From NCBI GenBank assembly GCA_035505915.1, contig DATJQI010000080.1, positions 28,146 through 92,145 on the forward strand: a DNA stretch of 64,000 nt, written 5' to 3'. A program made the translations under genes and the position numbers. The stretch comes from 40CM-2-70-7 sp035505915 (GTDB lineage: Bacteria; Gemmatimonadota; Gemmatimonadetes; Gemmatimonadales; GWC2-71-9). The notes below the pieces were generated by a model, which saw nothing but the letters and a program-made list of their open reading frames with translations, had not been told where the DNA came from and ran no database searches. Position 1 is the stretch's first letter, and the number at the start of each line of letters is the position of its first letter. This document shows, piece by piece, positions 1-7,453 of this stretch.

Positions 1-1
1 G

Positions 2-304
2 GCCAAGAACGCGATTCTGATCGTCGAGTTCGCCAACGAGCTGCGGGACAAGGGCCACTCGGTGATCTCCGCCGCCGTCGAGGCGGCCCGGGAGCGGTTC
101 CGCCCCATTCTGATGACCTCCCTGGCGTTCGTGTTCGGCGTGTCGCCTCTCGTGGTGGCGAGCGGGGCCGGCGCCATCAGCCGGCATTCGATCGGGACCA
201 CGGTGTTCGCGGGGATGGTGATCGCGACGACGGTCGGGATCTTCTTCATCCCGCTCTTCTTCCGGCTCATCCGCGGCTTGGCCGACCGGGGAGGCGCCCA
301 GTGA
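2..304 (+). CDS. RND multidrug efflux permease, C-terminal fragment
   Basis: Only the last 100 residues lie in the window; the reading frame is already open at base 2. The visible segment begins AKNAILIVEFA and continues through RFRPILMTSLAFVFGVSPLV and GAGAISRHSIGTTVFAGM, which are the conserved C-terminal transmembrane block of hydrophobe/amphiphile exporters of the AcrB/MexB (HAE1) type. Such permeases are inner-membrane proton/drug antiporters working with a periplasmic adaptor and an outer-membrane channel. The stop overlaps the start of the next gene, which encodes that channel, in GTGA, so the two are translationally coupled. The adaptor is expected upstream, outside the window. The substrate cannot be inferred. 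Confidence 0.95.
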   Translation, partial: AKNAILIVEFANELRDKGHSVISAAVEAARERFRPILMTSLAFVFGVSPLVVASGAGAISRHSIGTTVFAGMVIATTVGIFFIPLFFRLIRGLADRGGAQ

Positions 305-1779
305 GCCGCCGCGTCGCGCTCGCCCTCGCCCTGCTCACGGGCGCCTGCGCCGTGGGACCGGGCTATCACCCGGCTCCCGTGGTGCCGCCGGCGTCCCAGG
401 TCGGCTCGGGGAGCTACTCCGACTCGGCCAGATCGTTCTACGATTCCCTGGCGGCGGCCCGGGCGGCGGACTCGCTGCCCGCGACCGGCGTCGCACCGCT
501 CCCCGCGCATCTCCTGCTGCGCGACTCGATCGCGGACCTCGCGTGGCTCGACATCCTGCACGACTCCACGCTGAATTCGCTCGTGAGCGTGGCCCTGCGG
601 CAAAACCGGGACCTGGCCACGGCCAAGGCGCGCATCGACGAGTACCGGGCCGACGTAGGCCTGGCGCGCGCGCCCCTGTTTCCGTCCTTGACCGCCAACG
701 GGAGCATCTCCAAGAACCAGGTCGCGTTCGGCACGCTGGGCGTCTTCAAGTACAACGCCATCCGGGTCACGGGAGACGTGGCCTGGGAGCTCGACTTCTG
801 GGGCAAGACCCGGCGCGGGATGCAGGCGGCCAACGCCGATCTCGCGGCTCAGGACGCGCTCGAGCAGGCGACCGTGCTGTCGCTGGTGAGCGACGTCGCG
901 GTCGGGTACCTGCAGCTCTTGGAGCTGGACCAGGAGGCGCGGGTGTCGTCCAGCACGCTCCAGAGCCGGCAGGCGACCCTCGATCTGGCGCGCCAGCGCT
1001 ATTCGCGCGGGCTGATCTCGGAGCTCGACGTCCGCCAGTTCGAGGCGCAGGTGGCGGTTCCGGCGGTGCGGCTCGCCCAGGTGGAGCAGCTCCGCGCCCA
1101 GACCGAGCACGCGCTGAACGTCCTCCTGGGTGAGGGCCCCGCCGCGATCCCACGCTCGGGCATGCTGGCTGAAGCGGCCCGGGCGGTGGCGGTTCCCGAC
1201 TCCCTCCCCTCGACGCTCCTGTCCCGCCGGCCCGACGTCCGGCAGGCGGAGCGGGCGTACCGGGCCGCGAGTGCCCGGGTGGGCGTGGCCTTCGCGCAGG
1301 AGCTGCCGGACATCACCATCACCGGGTCATACGGATCCCAGTCCGCGACTTCGCGAGGGCTCTTCACGCCCTCGACCGACGTCTACGTGGCCCAGCTCGG
1401 CATCTCGATTCCCCTGTTCGCCGGCGGCGCCAGGACCTCGGCGACGGCGGCCGCGCGGGCCCGGGCGGAGCAGGCCCGGAACCAGTACGAGCAGGCGGTG
1501 CTCCGGGCGCTCCAGGATGCCGGAGACGCGCTGGCGGGCGCGCGGGCGGCCCGGGACCAGGTGGCCGCGGCCGAGACCCAGGCGGTGGCGCTCCGGCGGG
1601 CCTACGAGTTGGCGGAGGTCCGGTACCGGTCGGGCGTGTCGAACTATCTCGAGGTGCTGGACGCCGAGCGGAGCCTGTTCGACGCGGAGCTGGCGCTGTC
1701 GCAGGCGCAGCTGGGGGAGCTGACCGCCGCGGTCCAGCTGTACAAGGCGCTGGGCGGGAGCTGGACGGAGAAGAAGTGA
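301..1779 (+). CDS. RND efflux outer-membrane factor lipoprotein (OprM/NodT family)
   Basis: A 492-residue outer-membrane channel subunit of a tripartite efflux pump. The N-terminus has a short hydrophobic stretch ending in the lipobox LLTGAC (Cys at about residue 16), so it should be a lipoprotein. Two TolC-type repeats follow, each with the long coiled-coil helices; typical family stretches are WELDFWGKTRR, LARQRYSRGLISELDVRQFE, SRRPDVRQAERAYRAA and VRYRSGVSNYLEVLDAER. The GTG start lies in GTGA overlapping the stop of the upstream permease. The length is usual for the family. Directly after the stop lies a palindromic heptamer repeat that may end transcription. Confidence 0.95.
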   Translation: MSRRVALALALLTGACAVGPGYHPAPVVPPASQVGSGSYSDSARSFYDSLAAARAADSLPATGVAPLPAHLLLRDSIADLAWLDILHDSTLNSLVSVALRQNRDLATAKARIDEYRADVGLARAPLFPSLTANGSISKNQVAFGTLGVFKYNAIRVTGDVAWELDFWGKTRRGMQAANADLAAQDALEQATVLSLVSDVAVGYLQLLELDQEARVSSSTLQSRQATLDLARQRYSRGLISELDVRQFEAQVAVPAVRLAQVEQLRAQTEHALNVLLGEGPAAIPRSGMLAEAARAVAVPDSLPSTLLSRRPDVRQAERAYRAASARVGVAFAQELPDITITGSYGSQSATSRGLFTPSTDVYVAQLGISIPLFAGGARTSATAAARARAEQARNQYEQAVLRALQDAGDALAGARAARDQVAAAETQAVALRRAYELAEVRYRSGVSNYLEVLDAERSLFDAELALSQAQLGELTAAVQLYKALGGSWTEKK

Positions 1780-1784
1780 TCAGC

Positions 1785-1823
1785 CGTCAGCCATCAGCGG
1801 GCCGGGCCCGTTGATGGCTGACG
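1785..1823. repeat. Heptamer-phased palindrome downstream of the RND operon
   Basis: Twelve-base arms CGTCAGCCATCA (1785-1796) and TGATGGCTGACG (1812-1823) are perfect complements, and the inner bases GCGGGCC/GGCCCGT pair as well apart from one G-T, so nearly the whole 39 bp is palindromic. The left arm repeats CAGCCNT with a 7-base step. It lies six bases after the stop of the outer-membrane factor gene and before the convergent DinB-like gene, so it could act as a bidirectional terminator, but no T-run follows. It belongs to the group of 7-bp-phased elements seen elsewhere in the window. Confidence 0.8.
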
Positions 1824-1838
1824 ACCGGCACTGACGAG

Positions 1839-2354
1839 TTAGTTCCCGCCCGGCTGCGCGGTGGGAGGCAGGATGCCGTTCAACCGGAGGTAGATGGCCT
1901 GCATGGCGTAGTGGTCGGACCAGTCGTCCACGAGACCGACGCCGGCCATCGCGCGCGTGGTGCTCGAGCCGTACCAGTTCACCGGGTTCGCGAGCTTCGC
2001 GTCGGTGAGACTGGCGAGGGCGGCGTCGCAGAAGGTGAGCGAGGCCTCGAGCGCCGCGACCAGCTTGTCCTTCCCGTCGGTCCCCGAGACCTTCGCCGCG
2101 TCCGACTTCTTCCCGCCGATGGCCCCGCAGGTAATGCCGTTGTCGTCCGCGATGTGGGCGATCAGCTCCCCGAACGTCATCTGCGCCGGCGTGGGCTTGA
2201 AGCCGTACTTGTCGGCCGGCATCGCCTGGGCGGCGGCCAGGAGATTCTTGCTGTGCTCACGGGCGGTGCGCTGGATGGCGGTGGACATGGGGTTCTGGGC
2301 GGCCAGAGGTGAGGCGACGACGGCGGCGATGAAGAAGGCACGCAGCGGGTGCAT
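1839..2354 (-). CDS. DinB superfamily protein, exported
   Basis: A 171-residue protein starting MHPLRAFFIAAVVASPLAAQ, a Sec-type signal peptide with an Ala-rich cleavage region. The rest is a DinB/DUF1572-like four-helix domain: AHIADDN in the second helix and DDWSDHYAMQAIYLRLNGI near the end are the usual His-containing helices and the closing YLR...G..PP motif of this superfamily, whose members often bind a divalent metal; the enzymatic role is unknown. The ATG at 2354 was chosen over longer upstream frames because it begins a clean signal peptide and has GGAG six bases before it. It is convergent with the RND operon and separated from the ADOP permease gene by 155 bases. Confidence 0.85.
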   Translation of the reverse strand: MHPLRAFFIAAVVASPLAAQNPMSTAIQRTAREHSKNLLAAAQAMPADKYGFKPTPAQMTFGELIAHIADDNGITCGAIGGKKSDAAKVSGTDGKDKLVAALEASLTFCDAALASLTDAKLANPVNWYGSSTTRAMAGVGLVDDWSDHYAMQAIYLRLNGILPPTAQPGGN

Positions 2355-2482
2355 CGGGACTCCGGAAAAAGGGGGATGGGAAAAGGAACAGGACCGGCAG
2401 GCAAAACACAACGGGGCGCTGGCGAGCGGGGTTTCCGCCGGGATGAGTGGTCCCAACCCGGGGATGAACGGCCAGGGGACGC

Positions 2483-2501
2483 GCCCGGTCTCCTCCCGGG
2501 C
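2483..2501 (-). terminator. GC hairpin after the ADOP permease gene
   Basis: Within the 155-base gap between the permease stop and the DinB-like start, GCCCGG and CCGGGC arms of six bases flank a seven-base loop, nine bases downstream of the permease stop on the minus strand. No U-tract follows, so a Rho-independent role is uncertain. Nothing else recognisable was seen in 2355-2509. Confidence 0.3.
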
Positions 2502-2509
2502 CTTCCGGC

Positions 2510-5158
2510 CTACTCCGCCCGCAGGGCGATCAGGGGATCCACCCGGGCGGCACGCCGCGCGGGCAGCGCGCTCGCGACCACCGCCACGCCCAGCAACAGG
2601 ACTCCGGCGCCGAGCAGGAAGAAGGGATTGCGTCCCAACCCATACAGCTCCGCCGCGATCATCCTTCCGATCCCGAACGCCAGCGGCACGCCCACCAGCA
2701 CGCCCAGCGACACGAGCACGAGCGCCTGCCGGAACACCAGCCACACGACGGCGGGGGCCGCGGCGCCGAGCGCCATGCGCACGCCGATCTCCCGGGTGCG
2801 CCGGGCGACGCGGTACGACACCACGCCGTACAGGCCGATGGCGGCGAGAATCAGCGCCACGGCCCCGAAGAGCGCCGCGAGCTCCGCGGTCAGGGTCTGG
2901 CGGCTCAACGACGCGTCGATCGAGGCCTCGATGGACTCGGGTCCGTAGGCCTGGACCGCCGGGGCCTCGTCGAACACGGCGTTCCGGAGCGCCGCCGAGA
3001 GGGCGCGATCGTCACCCGCCGTGCGCACGGTGAGCGTGACCACGGCGAGCGGGCGGCCCGACACGATCCGCTGGAACTGGGCGAGGGGCAGGTACGCCAT
3101 CGGCGCCGCGGGCACCTGCAAATCGGTGAAGCGCGCGTCGCCCACCACCCCCACGATCTGCAGGATCGAGGTGTCCCGTCCGCCCGCCGTCCGGATGGTC
3201 GCCCCCAGGGGGTTCCGGCCGGACAGATACTGCCGGACGAACGCTTCGTTCACGATGGCCACGGGTGCGGCGCCGCGGTCGCCGTCGGTGAAGTCCCGCC
3301 CCTGCCGCAGCGCGATGCCCACCGTCGAGAAGAACCCGGGAGTCACCGGGTCGAACCAGCACTGCATGTTCTCATCCTGCCTCGGCGTATAGCCTTCGAC
3401 CGAGACCACGGGATTCAAGCCGCGCCCGCCGAAGATGGGCACCGCCTCCGAGAGAGCCGCCGAGCGCACCCCCGGAATCCGCCCGGCCCGGGCCAGCAGG
3501 CGATCGCTGAGGGCGGCGAGTCCTCCGCTCTCGTAGGAGGTGCCGCGGCTGTCGAGCTCGATGCTCACGTGGCGCTCGGGGGAGAACCCGCCGCTCACGC
3601 TTCGCAGGTTCCGGAGGGTCGCCACGAACAACCCCGCGCCATTGAGCAGCACCAGGGCGAGCGCGATCTGGGCCACCACGATGCTCCGGTCGAGCCATCC
3701 GGCACCGCGCGCGGTGGCCGCCCGTCCGCCCTCGTTGAGCGGCCCGACCAGGCCGGTCCGGGTGGCGCGCCACAGCGGAACGGCGCCGAACAGGATCACG
3801 GAGAGCAGGGCCACGGCGGCCGTGAAGAGCAGGACCTCCCCGGTGACGGCGAGTCCGGCGCGATCCTCGACCGGGCCCGGCAGCTGGTGGGCGATCAGGC
3901 GCAGCGCCCAGTGCGCCAGCAGGAGTCCGGCCGCCGCGCCGAGCCCCGCCAGGAGGCCGCTTTCGACGAGCAGCTGGCCCGCCAGGCGCCCCCGCGAAGC
4001 GCCGAGGGAGAGGCGGACCGCCAGCTCGCGTTCCCGCGCCGAGGCGCGCGCGAGCAGCAGCGTACCGAGATTCGCGCACGCGGCGAGCAGCACCACCCCG
4101 GCGGCCCCCAGCAATTCCAACAGCAGGCGGCCGAAAAGCGCCTGGACGTCGAATTTCCACGACGGAATCCCGTGCGCGATGCCGGTCACCTGCACGCCGC
4201 CGGCGTCGGGCGCCGCGGGCGCACAGCACGACCGGTAGGTGGCGTCGAGTCTGGTGCCGGCGCCCGCGAGGGTCACCCCGTCGGCCAGGCGGCCGACGAG
4301 CTGGAGAGCTGCCGAATCCGCGCCGCCCGTTTCCACTGGTGTGCCGCCCACCAGGGCCTGGGTGCCGAGCGGGATCGCCACCGCGAAGCCGCCGTCATAG
4401 GCGAGGCCCTGGAACGATTTCGGCGCCACGCCGATGACCGTGAAGACGGCTCCCCGCAGGGTGATCGGGCTGCCGACCGCGGCGGGCGCCCGGTGGAACG
4501 ATTCCGCCCACAGCCCGTCGGAGATGACCGCGACCGGGGCCCGGGTCCGTTCGTCCTCGGGATCGATCAAACGGCCCACCTGGGCCGCGAGCCCGAGGGT
4601 CGGGAAGAAGTTGCCGTCCACGCCATCGACACCCACGGCATCGTGGACCGGGCCGGCCACGATCGGGACGTGGCCCGTGCCGCCGAGAGCCGTGAGCGAC
4701 GTGAGCCCCGCGCTCGCGCCGAGGGACCGGTATTCGTTATAGGAGAACTCGTCGTTCGGCAGATCGGGACCCGAGTGCTGCACGAGCACGAGTCGCTCCG
4801 GGTGGGACACGGGGAGAGGCCGGAGCAGGATGGAGTAGATCAGGCTGAAGATCGCCGAGTTGGCCCCGATCCCGATGGCCAGTGACAAGACCGCCACCGT
4901 GGTGAACCCGGGTGTCCGTCGCAGACTGCGCCAGGCGTAGCGCAGGTCCTGGCCGAGGACGTCGAGCCAGCCGAGCGTGGTCATCCGGCGTCTCTCCTCT
5001 TTGTAGTAGGCCCGGCTGCCGAAGCGCGGGCCGCCCTCGGGAAACTCCTGTGCCCCGAGCTCGAGGTGGTGACGGAACTCTTCGTCCGTTTCGCGGTCGA
5101 ACTCGCGGGCCCGGAGCAGCGGGCGGAGGCGGTGGCGGATGGCGTCGAGGAGCGACAC
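2510..5158 (-). CDS. ADOP-family ABC transporter permease (MacB/FtsX-like)
   Basis: An 882-residue permease of the ADOP (acidobacterial duplicated orphan permease) type. The cytoplasmic N-terminus (about residues 1-70: FDRETDEEFRHHLE, then GWLDVLGQDLRYAWRSLRRT) is diagnostic. It is followed by a MacB_PCD/FtsX unit starting PGFTTVAVLSLAIGIGANSA, and a second such unit in the C-terminal half (DRSIVVAQIALALVLLNGAG onward), each with a large periplasmic domain and a four-helix core. The end, VALILAAIGLYGVVSYRVAR then EIGVRMALGA, is a typical FtsX C-terminal segment. There is no ATPase in the neighbourhood, as is usual for ADOP genes. It is 14 bases downstream of padR and presumably repressed by it. 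Natural substrates are unknown. Confidence 0.93.
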   Translation of the reverse strand: MSLLDAIRHRLRPLLRAREFDRETDEEFRHHLELGAQEFPEGGPRFGSRAYYKEERRRMTTLGWLDVLGQDLRYAWRSLRRTPGFTTVAVLSLAIGIGANSAIFSLIYSILLRPLPVSHPERLVLVQHSGPDLPNDEFSYNEYRSLGASAGLTSLTALGGTGHVPIVAGPVHDAVGVDGVDGNFFPTLGLAAQVGRLIDPEDERTRAPVAVISDGLWAESFHRAPAAVGSPITLRGAVFTVIGVAPKSFQGLAYDGGFAVAIPLGTQALVGGTPVETGGADSAALQLVGRLADGVTLAGAGTRLDATYRSCCAPAAPDAGGVQVTGIAHGIPSWKFDVQALFGRLLLELLGAAGVVLLAACANLGTLLLARASARERELAVRLSLGASRGRLAGQLLVESGLLAGLGAAAGLLLAHWALRLIAHQLPGPVEDRAGLAVTGEVLLFTAAVALLSVILFGAVPLWRATRTGLVGPLNEGGRAATARGAGWLDRSIVVAQIALALVLLNGAGLFVATLRNLRSVSGGFSPERHVSIELDSRGTSYESGGLAALSDRLLARAGRIPGVRSAALSEAVPIFGGRGLNPVVSVEGYTPRQDENMQCWFDPVTPGFFSTVGIALRQGRDFTDGDRGAAPVAIVNEAFVRQYLSGRNPLGATIRTAGGRDTSILQIVGVVGDARFTDLQVPAAPMAYLPLAQFQRIVSGRPLAVVTLTVRTAGDDRALSAALRNAVFDEAPAVQAYGPESIEASIDASLSRQTLTAELAALFGAVALILAAIGLYGVVSYRVARRTREIGVRMALGAAAPAVVWLVFRQALVLVSLGVLVGVPLAFGIGRMIAAELYGLGRNPFFLLGAGVLLLGVAVVASALPARRAARVDPLIALRAE

Positions 5159-5172
5159 GGAGGCGGGTCCCG

Positions 5173-5511
5173 CTAGGCTCGTCCGAGGACGCGCGAGACG
5201 GCGAGCGCCAGCTGGTCGAAGGCGGAGATTTTCTGGCCGAGGCGCTTCCGTCCGGAGGCGGTGATGGTGTAGTAGCGGGCGCGGCGCCCGGTGGGCGACT
5301 TGGCCCAGGCGGAGGTGACCCAGCCCTTGGCCTGGAGCCGTTCGAGGGCGGGATAGAGGGACCCCTGCTCCACGCGGAGCGTGTCTTGCGAGCGCCGTTC
5401 GATGTGGCGGGCGATGGCGTAGCCGTGCAAGGCGCCGAGCGTGAGGGTCTGGAGGATGAGCAGGTCCATGGTGCCGGCGAGGAGCTCGTTGCGCGGGCGG
5501 CGGTCGGTCAT
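5173..5511 (-). CDS. PadR family transcriptional regulator
   Basis: A 112-residue PadR protein without a long C-terminal effector domain. NELLAGTMDLLILQTLTLGA and HGYAIARHIERRSQDTLRVE form the first winged-helix helices; EQGSLYPALERLQAKGWV is the recognition helix region, and RRARYYTITASGRKRL is the wing. PadR proteins repress neighbouring membrane-transport genes and are released by small ligands or stress. The gene precedes the ADOP permease in the same direction, a very common pairing. A near-perfect 24-bp palindrome lies twelve bases before the ATG and is the obvious autoregulatory operator. No Shine-Dalgarno sequence is visible. Confidence 0.95.
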   Translation of the reverse strand: MTDRRPRNELLAGTMDLLILQTLTLGALHGYAIARHIERRSQDTLRVEQGSLYPALERLQAKGWVTSAWAKSPTGRRARYYTITASGRKRLGQKISAFDQLALAVSRVLGRA

Positions 5512-5522
5512 GACGGGTAGAA

Positions 5523-5546
5523 TGACTTCCTATTGATAGGAAGTCA
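5523..5546 (-). promoter_or_regulatory. Palindromic operator upstream of padR
   Basis: The 11-base arms TGACTTCCTAT and ATAGGAAGTCA are exact reverse complements separated by TG, with the near edge 12 bases from the padR ATG. On the minus strand the palindrome overlaps a TTGACT sequence that could be a -35 element, so bound PadR would block transcription of padR and the permease. A further ATAGGTAG on that strand, upstream, partly repeats the arm. That PadR binds here is inferred from position and symmetry. Confidence 0.65.
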
Positions 5547-5559
5547 AGCTACCTATGGG

Positions 5560-5602
5560 GCGAAGAAATACGAAGGCCGCCCCGGTCTCCCGAAAGCGGC
5601 CT
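5560..5602 (-). terminator. Hairpin terminator of the tRNA-Ile transcript
   Basis: Read on the minus strand, seven-base arms AGGCCGC and GCGGCCT enclose a 15-base loop (5574-5602) and are followed by TTCGTATTTCTTC. This lies about 45 bases after the tRNA 3' end and just before the padR promoter region, so it would end the tRNA transcript and insulate padR. Confidence 0.5.
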
Positions 5603-5612
5603 GAGTCCCTTC

Positions 5613-5639
5613 CGCGTTCCGACTTCCACATTCCGACTG
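5613..5639. repeat. Half heptamer repeat between tRNA-Ile and padR
   Basis: Three 7-base steps, CGCGTTC, CGACTTC and CACATTC, run consecutively and are followed by CGACTGC. These match the right arm of the heptamer palindromes in imuB, dnaE2 and the 13309-13396 gap, but no matching left arm is present, so this looks like a degraded or half copy. Confidence 0.7.
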
Positions 5640-5644
5640 CGTAA

Positions 5645-5718
<74 letters not shown>

Positions 5719-5812
5719 CAACACCAAGGGCCACAAATCTAGTCTCCCGCCACTCGCCGTGGTACTGCGGCATTTCGCCCGCCGGCACCGGACTGCCGCC
5801 CTTCCCGACAAG

Positions 5813-5830
5813 GTATAACCGAAGTATACT
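5813..5830 (+). promoter_or_regulatory. mazEF promoter and possible autoregulatory site
   Basis: TATACT (5825-5830) lies six bases before the antitoxin ATG, placing the likely transcription start at or next to the A of ATG and implying a leaderless mRNA. GTATA (5813-5817) and TATAC (5825-5829) form a small inverted repeat overlapping the -10, the sort of site a ribbon-helix-helix antitoxin would bind. No good -35 is visible. Confidence 0.5.
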
Positions 5831-5836
5831 CCTGGT

Positions 5837-6073
5837 ATGAAAACGGCGATTTCCGTCCCCGATTCCCTGTTCACCTCGGCCGAGGCCCTGGCCAAGAAGC
5901 TCGGGATGTCCCGCAGCCGGCTCTACGCCACCGCCCTCGCCGAGTACGTGGCCAAGCAGCGCCAGGCCCGCGTGACGGAGCGCCTGAACGCCGTGTACGC
6001 CACCGAAGACAGCCGGGTGCCCGAGGACCTGCGCCGCGCGCAGCGGCGCGTGATGCTGCGGCAGGAGTGGTGA
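5837..6073 (+). CDS. Ribbon-helix-helix antitoxin (MazE-type)
   Basis: A 78-residue protein. MKTAISVPDSLFTSAEAL supplies the N-terminal beta strand of a CopG/Arc ribbon-helix-helix fold, followed by LGMSRSRLYATALAEYV as the helix-turn-helix part (residues 20-40). The charged C-terminal half (ERLNAVYATEDSRVPEDLRR) is of the kind that wraps around and inhibits a MazF toxin. The last seven bases overlap the downstream toxin gene. Antitoxins of this type are labile and repress their own operon; the inverted repeat at the -10 fits that. There is no Shine-Dalgarno sequence. Confidence 0.9.
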   Translation: MKTAISVPDSLFTSAEALAKKLGMSRSRLYATALAEYVAKQRQARVTERLNAVYATEDSRVPEDLRRAQRRVMLRQEW

Positions 6074-6411
6074 TCCGGCGGGGAGAACTCTGGTGGGGAG
6101 ACTTGAACGAGCCCGTGGGCTCGGAGCCCGGGTACACCCGGCCGCTCCTGGTGGTGCAGTCCGACGGCTTTAACGCGTCCCGGATCGCCACCACCATCAC
6201 GGTCGGCATCACCGCCAACCTCCGCCTCATCGACGCGCCCGGGAACGTTCTCCTGCCCCGGCGGGTCTCGGGGCTCCCCAAGGACTCCGTCATCAACGTC
6301 TCGCAGATCTACACGATCGACCACACGCTGCTGCGCGACCGGATCGGCCACCTGCCGGAGGACATCCTCGAACAGGTGGACCAGGGACTCCGGTTCATCT
6401 TGTCGCTCTAA
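6067..6411 (+). CDS. MazF/PemK-family toxin endoribonuclease
   Basis: A 114-residue protein starting VIRRGELWWGDLNEPVGSEP, the typical first strand and loop of MazF/PemK toxins, with the conserved RP of TRPLLVVQSDGFN as catalytic Arg region, then TTITVGITANLRL and SGLPKDSVINVSQIYTIDHT. These toxins cleave mRNA at short sequences. The gene starts at GTG 6067 (a second in-frame GTG follows directly at 6070) and overlaps the antitoxin, as expected for a type II pair. Its stop overlaps the stop of the convergent DUF72 gene by four bases. It looks intact. Confidence 0.92.
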   Translation: MVIRRGELWWGDLNEPVGSEPGYTRPLLVVQSDGFNASRIATTITVGITANLRLIDAPGNVLLPRRVSGLPKDSVINVSQIYTIDHTLLRDRIGHLPEDILEQVDQGLRFILSL

Positions 6412-7367
6412 GGCTCCCAGGCCTCCGCCAGCGCCCGGATGGTCCCCGGCGAATTCCCTTCGAGCCGGTTCCCCAGGATGATCAGGGCCTCGAGGCGACG
6501 CGCGATGGCCTCGTCGATCAGCTTCAGAAGATCGGCCCGGATTTCCGGGGCGGGCTCGCGGACCCGGTCGTAGGGCTCGAACCGCTTCACCGCCTCGGAA
6601 AACGTCCGGCCCGGCTTGAGCAGCGCCCGGGCCACCGTGAACGGCGCCGGGAAAACCCACGACAGCTGCAGCTGCTGCCCGATGGTCGGCATCGCGGTCC
6701 ACGAGTTGAACACGTGCGCCACGCCGTTCCGCTTCAACACTTCTCCGTGAATCGGATGCACCAGCTCCGCGTTACGCAGCTCCACCGCGTACCGGAAATC
6801 CTTCGGCAGCTCCTTCAGAAAGCCGTCGAGCTGATCGGCCCACGTCAGAGGATCGGGAAGATCCTTGCCGTGCATCGCCTGGAACTCGAAGACGAAACAG
6901 CCGGCGTGGTCCCGAAAAGCCCGGGAATACGGCAATAACACGGCATCCTTGAAGAGCTGAGCGTTCAGAAAATCAGGATTCGCCTGGCCCGCCTCCTTCC
7001 CCCAGCGCGGGTCCCGCGTGAAGCGCTTCACCGTGATCCGGTCCCAGACCTTGCTGATGCACGGAAACCCGGGAGGGAGCGCGCGCCCGTACGCCGCGAG
7101 CGTCTCCTCGGTGGGCGGCTCGTAGTACGCGCTGTCGATCCCCACCACGCGGAAGAGCGGGTAGCGCCCGTACTCCTCGAGCCGCCGCGCCGGCTCCGGG
7201 CCGCGATAACTCCGGTGATAGACCGTTCCCTTCCACCCGTCGTACGTCCACGTCGTGGTCCCGAGCCGCACGTTGGGCGGGAGCTTTTTCCCGAGGACTT
7301 TGAGCTCCTCCTCGGGCTCCGGAAGCGGGGCGTCGTCGAAGAGGGACGGCTGACGTCGAACGCTCAT
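6408..7367 (-). CDS. DUF72 (YecE-like) protein
   Basis: A 319-residue protein with a TIM-barrel DUF72 domain covering most of its length. Diagnostic stretches are RLGTTTWTYDGWKGTVYH near the start, EEYGRYPLFRVVGIDSAYYE (the family's D/YY motif), FPCISKVWDRITV, and FRYAVELRNAEL. The biochemical function of DUF72 is not established. It is divergent from imuB across an 86-base gap and converges on mazF, sharing four stop-codon bases. TAACTT lies nine bases before its ATG with no Shine-Dalgarno, suggesting a leaderless message. Confidence 0.93.
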   Translation of the reverse strand: MSVRRQPSLFDDAPLPEPEEELKVLGKKLPPNVRLGTTTWTYDGWKGTVYHRSYRGPEPARRLEEYGRYPLFRVVGIDSAYYEPPTEETLAAYGRALPPGFPCISKVWDRITVKRFTRDPRWGKEAGQANPDFLNAQLFKDAVLLPYSRAFRDHAGCFVFEFQAMHGKDLPDPLTWADQLDGFLKELPKDFRYAVELRNAELVHPIHGEVLKRNGVAHVFNSWTAMPTIGQQLQLSWVFPAPFTVARALLKPGRTFSEAVKRFEPYDRVREPAPEIRADLLKLIDEAIARRLEALIILGNRLEGNSPGTIRALAEAWEP

Positions 7368-7376
7368 AGCACCAAC

Positions 7377-7382
7377 AAGTTA
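7377..7382 (-). promoter_or_regulatory. Putative -10 of the DUF72 gene
   Basis: TAACTT on the minus strand ends nine bases before the ATG at 7367, the same spacing seen before several other transcription-unit heads here. No convincing -35 is visible. Confidence 0.4.
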
Positions 7383-7400
7383 ACCGTCATTCTGCCATCC

Positions 7401-7430
7401 TTGCGGGCCATCAAATCTTCGGGATATATT
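7401..7430 (+). promoter_or_regulatory. Putative promoter of the imuB-dnaE2 cassette
   Basis: TTGCGG (7401-7406) and TATATT (7425-7430) are spaced by 18 bases and lie 23 bases before the imuB ATG. I looked for a LexA-type palindrome in 7368-7453 and saw none that I could defend, so DNA-damage control is not shown by the sequence. Confidence 0.5.
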
Positions 7431-7453
7431 CGGGGTCCGGTACCCATTTCGCA

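Noticed and set aside
7368..7453. A LexA (SOS) box upstream of imuB
   Set aside because: The gap was read on both strands for CTGT-type and GAAC-type LexA palindromes. Nothing better than chance was found, so damage control is not claimed.
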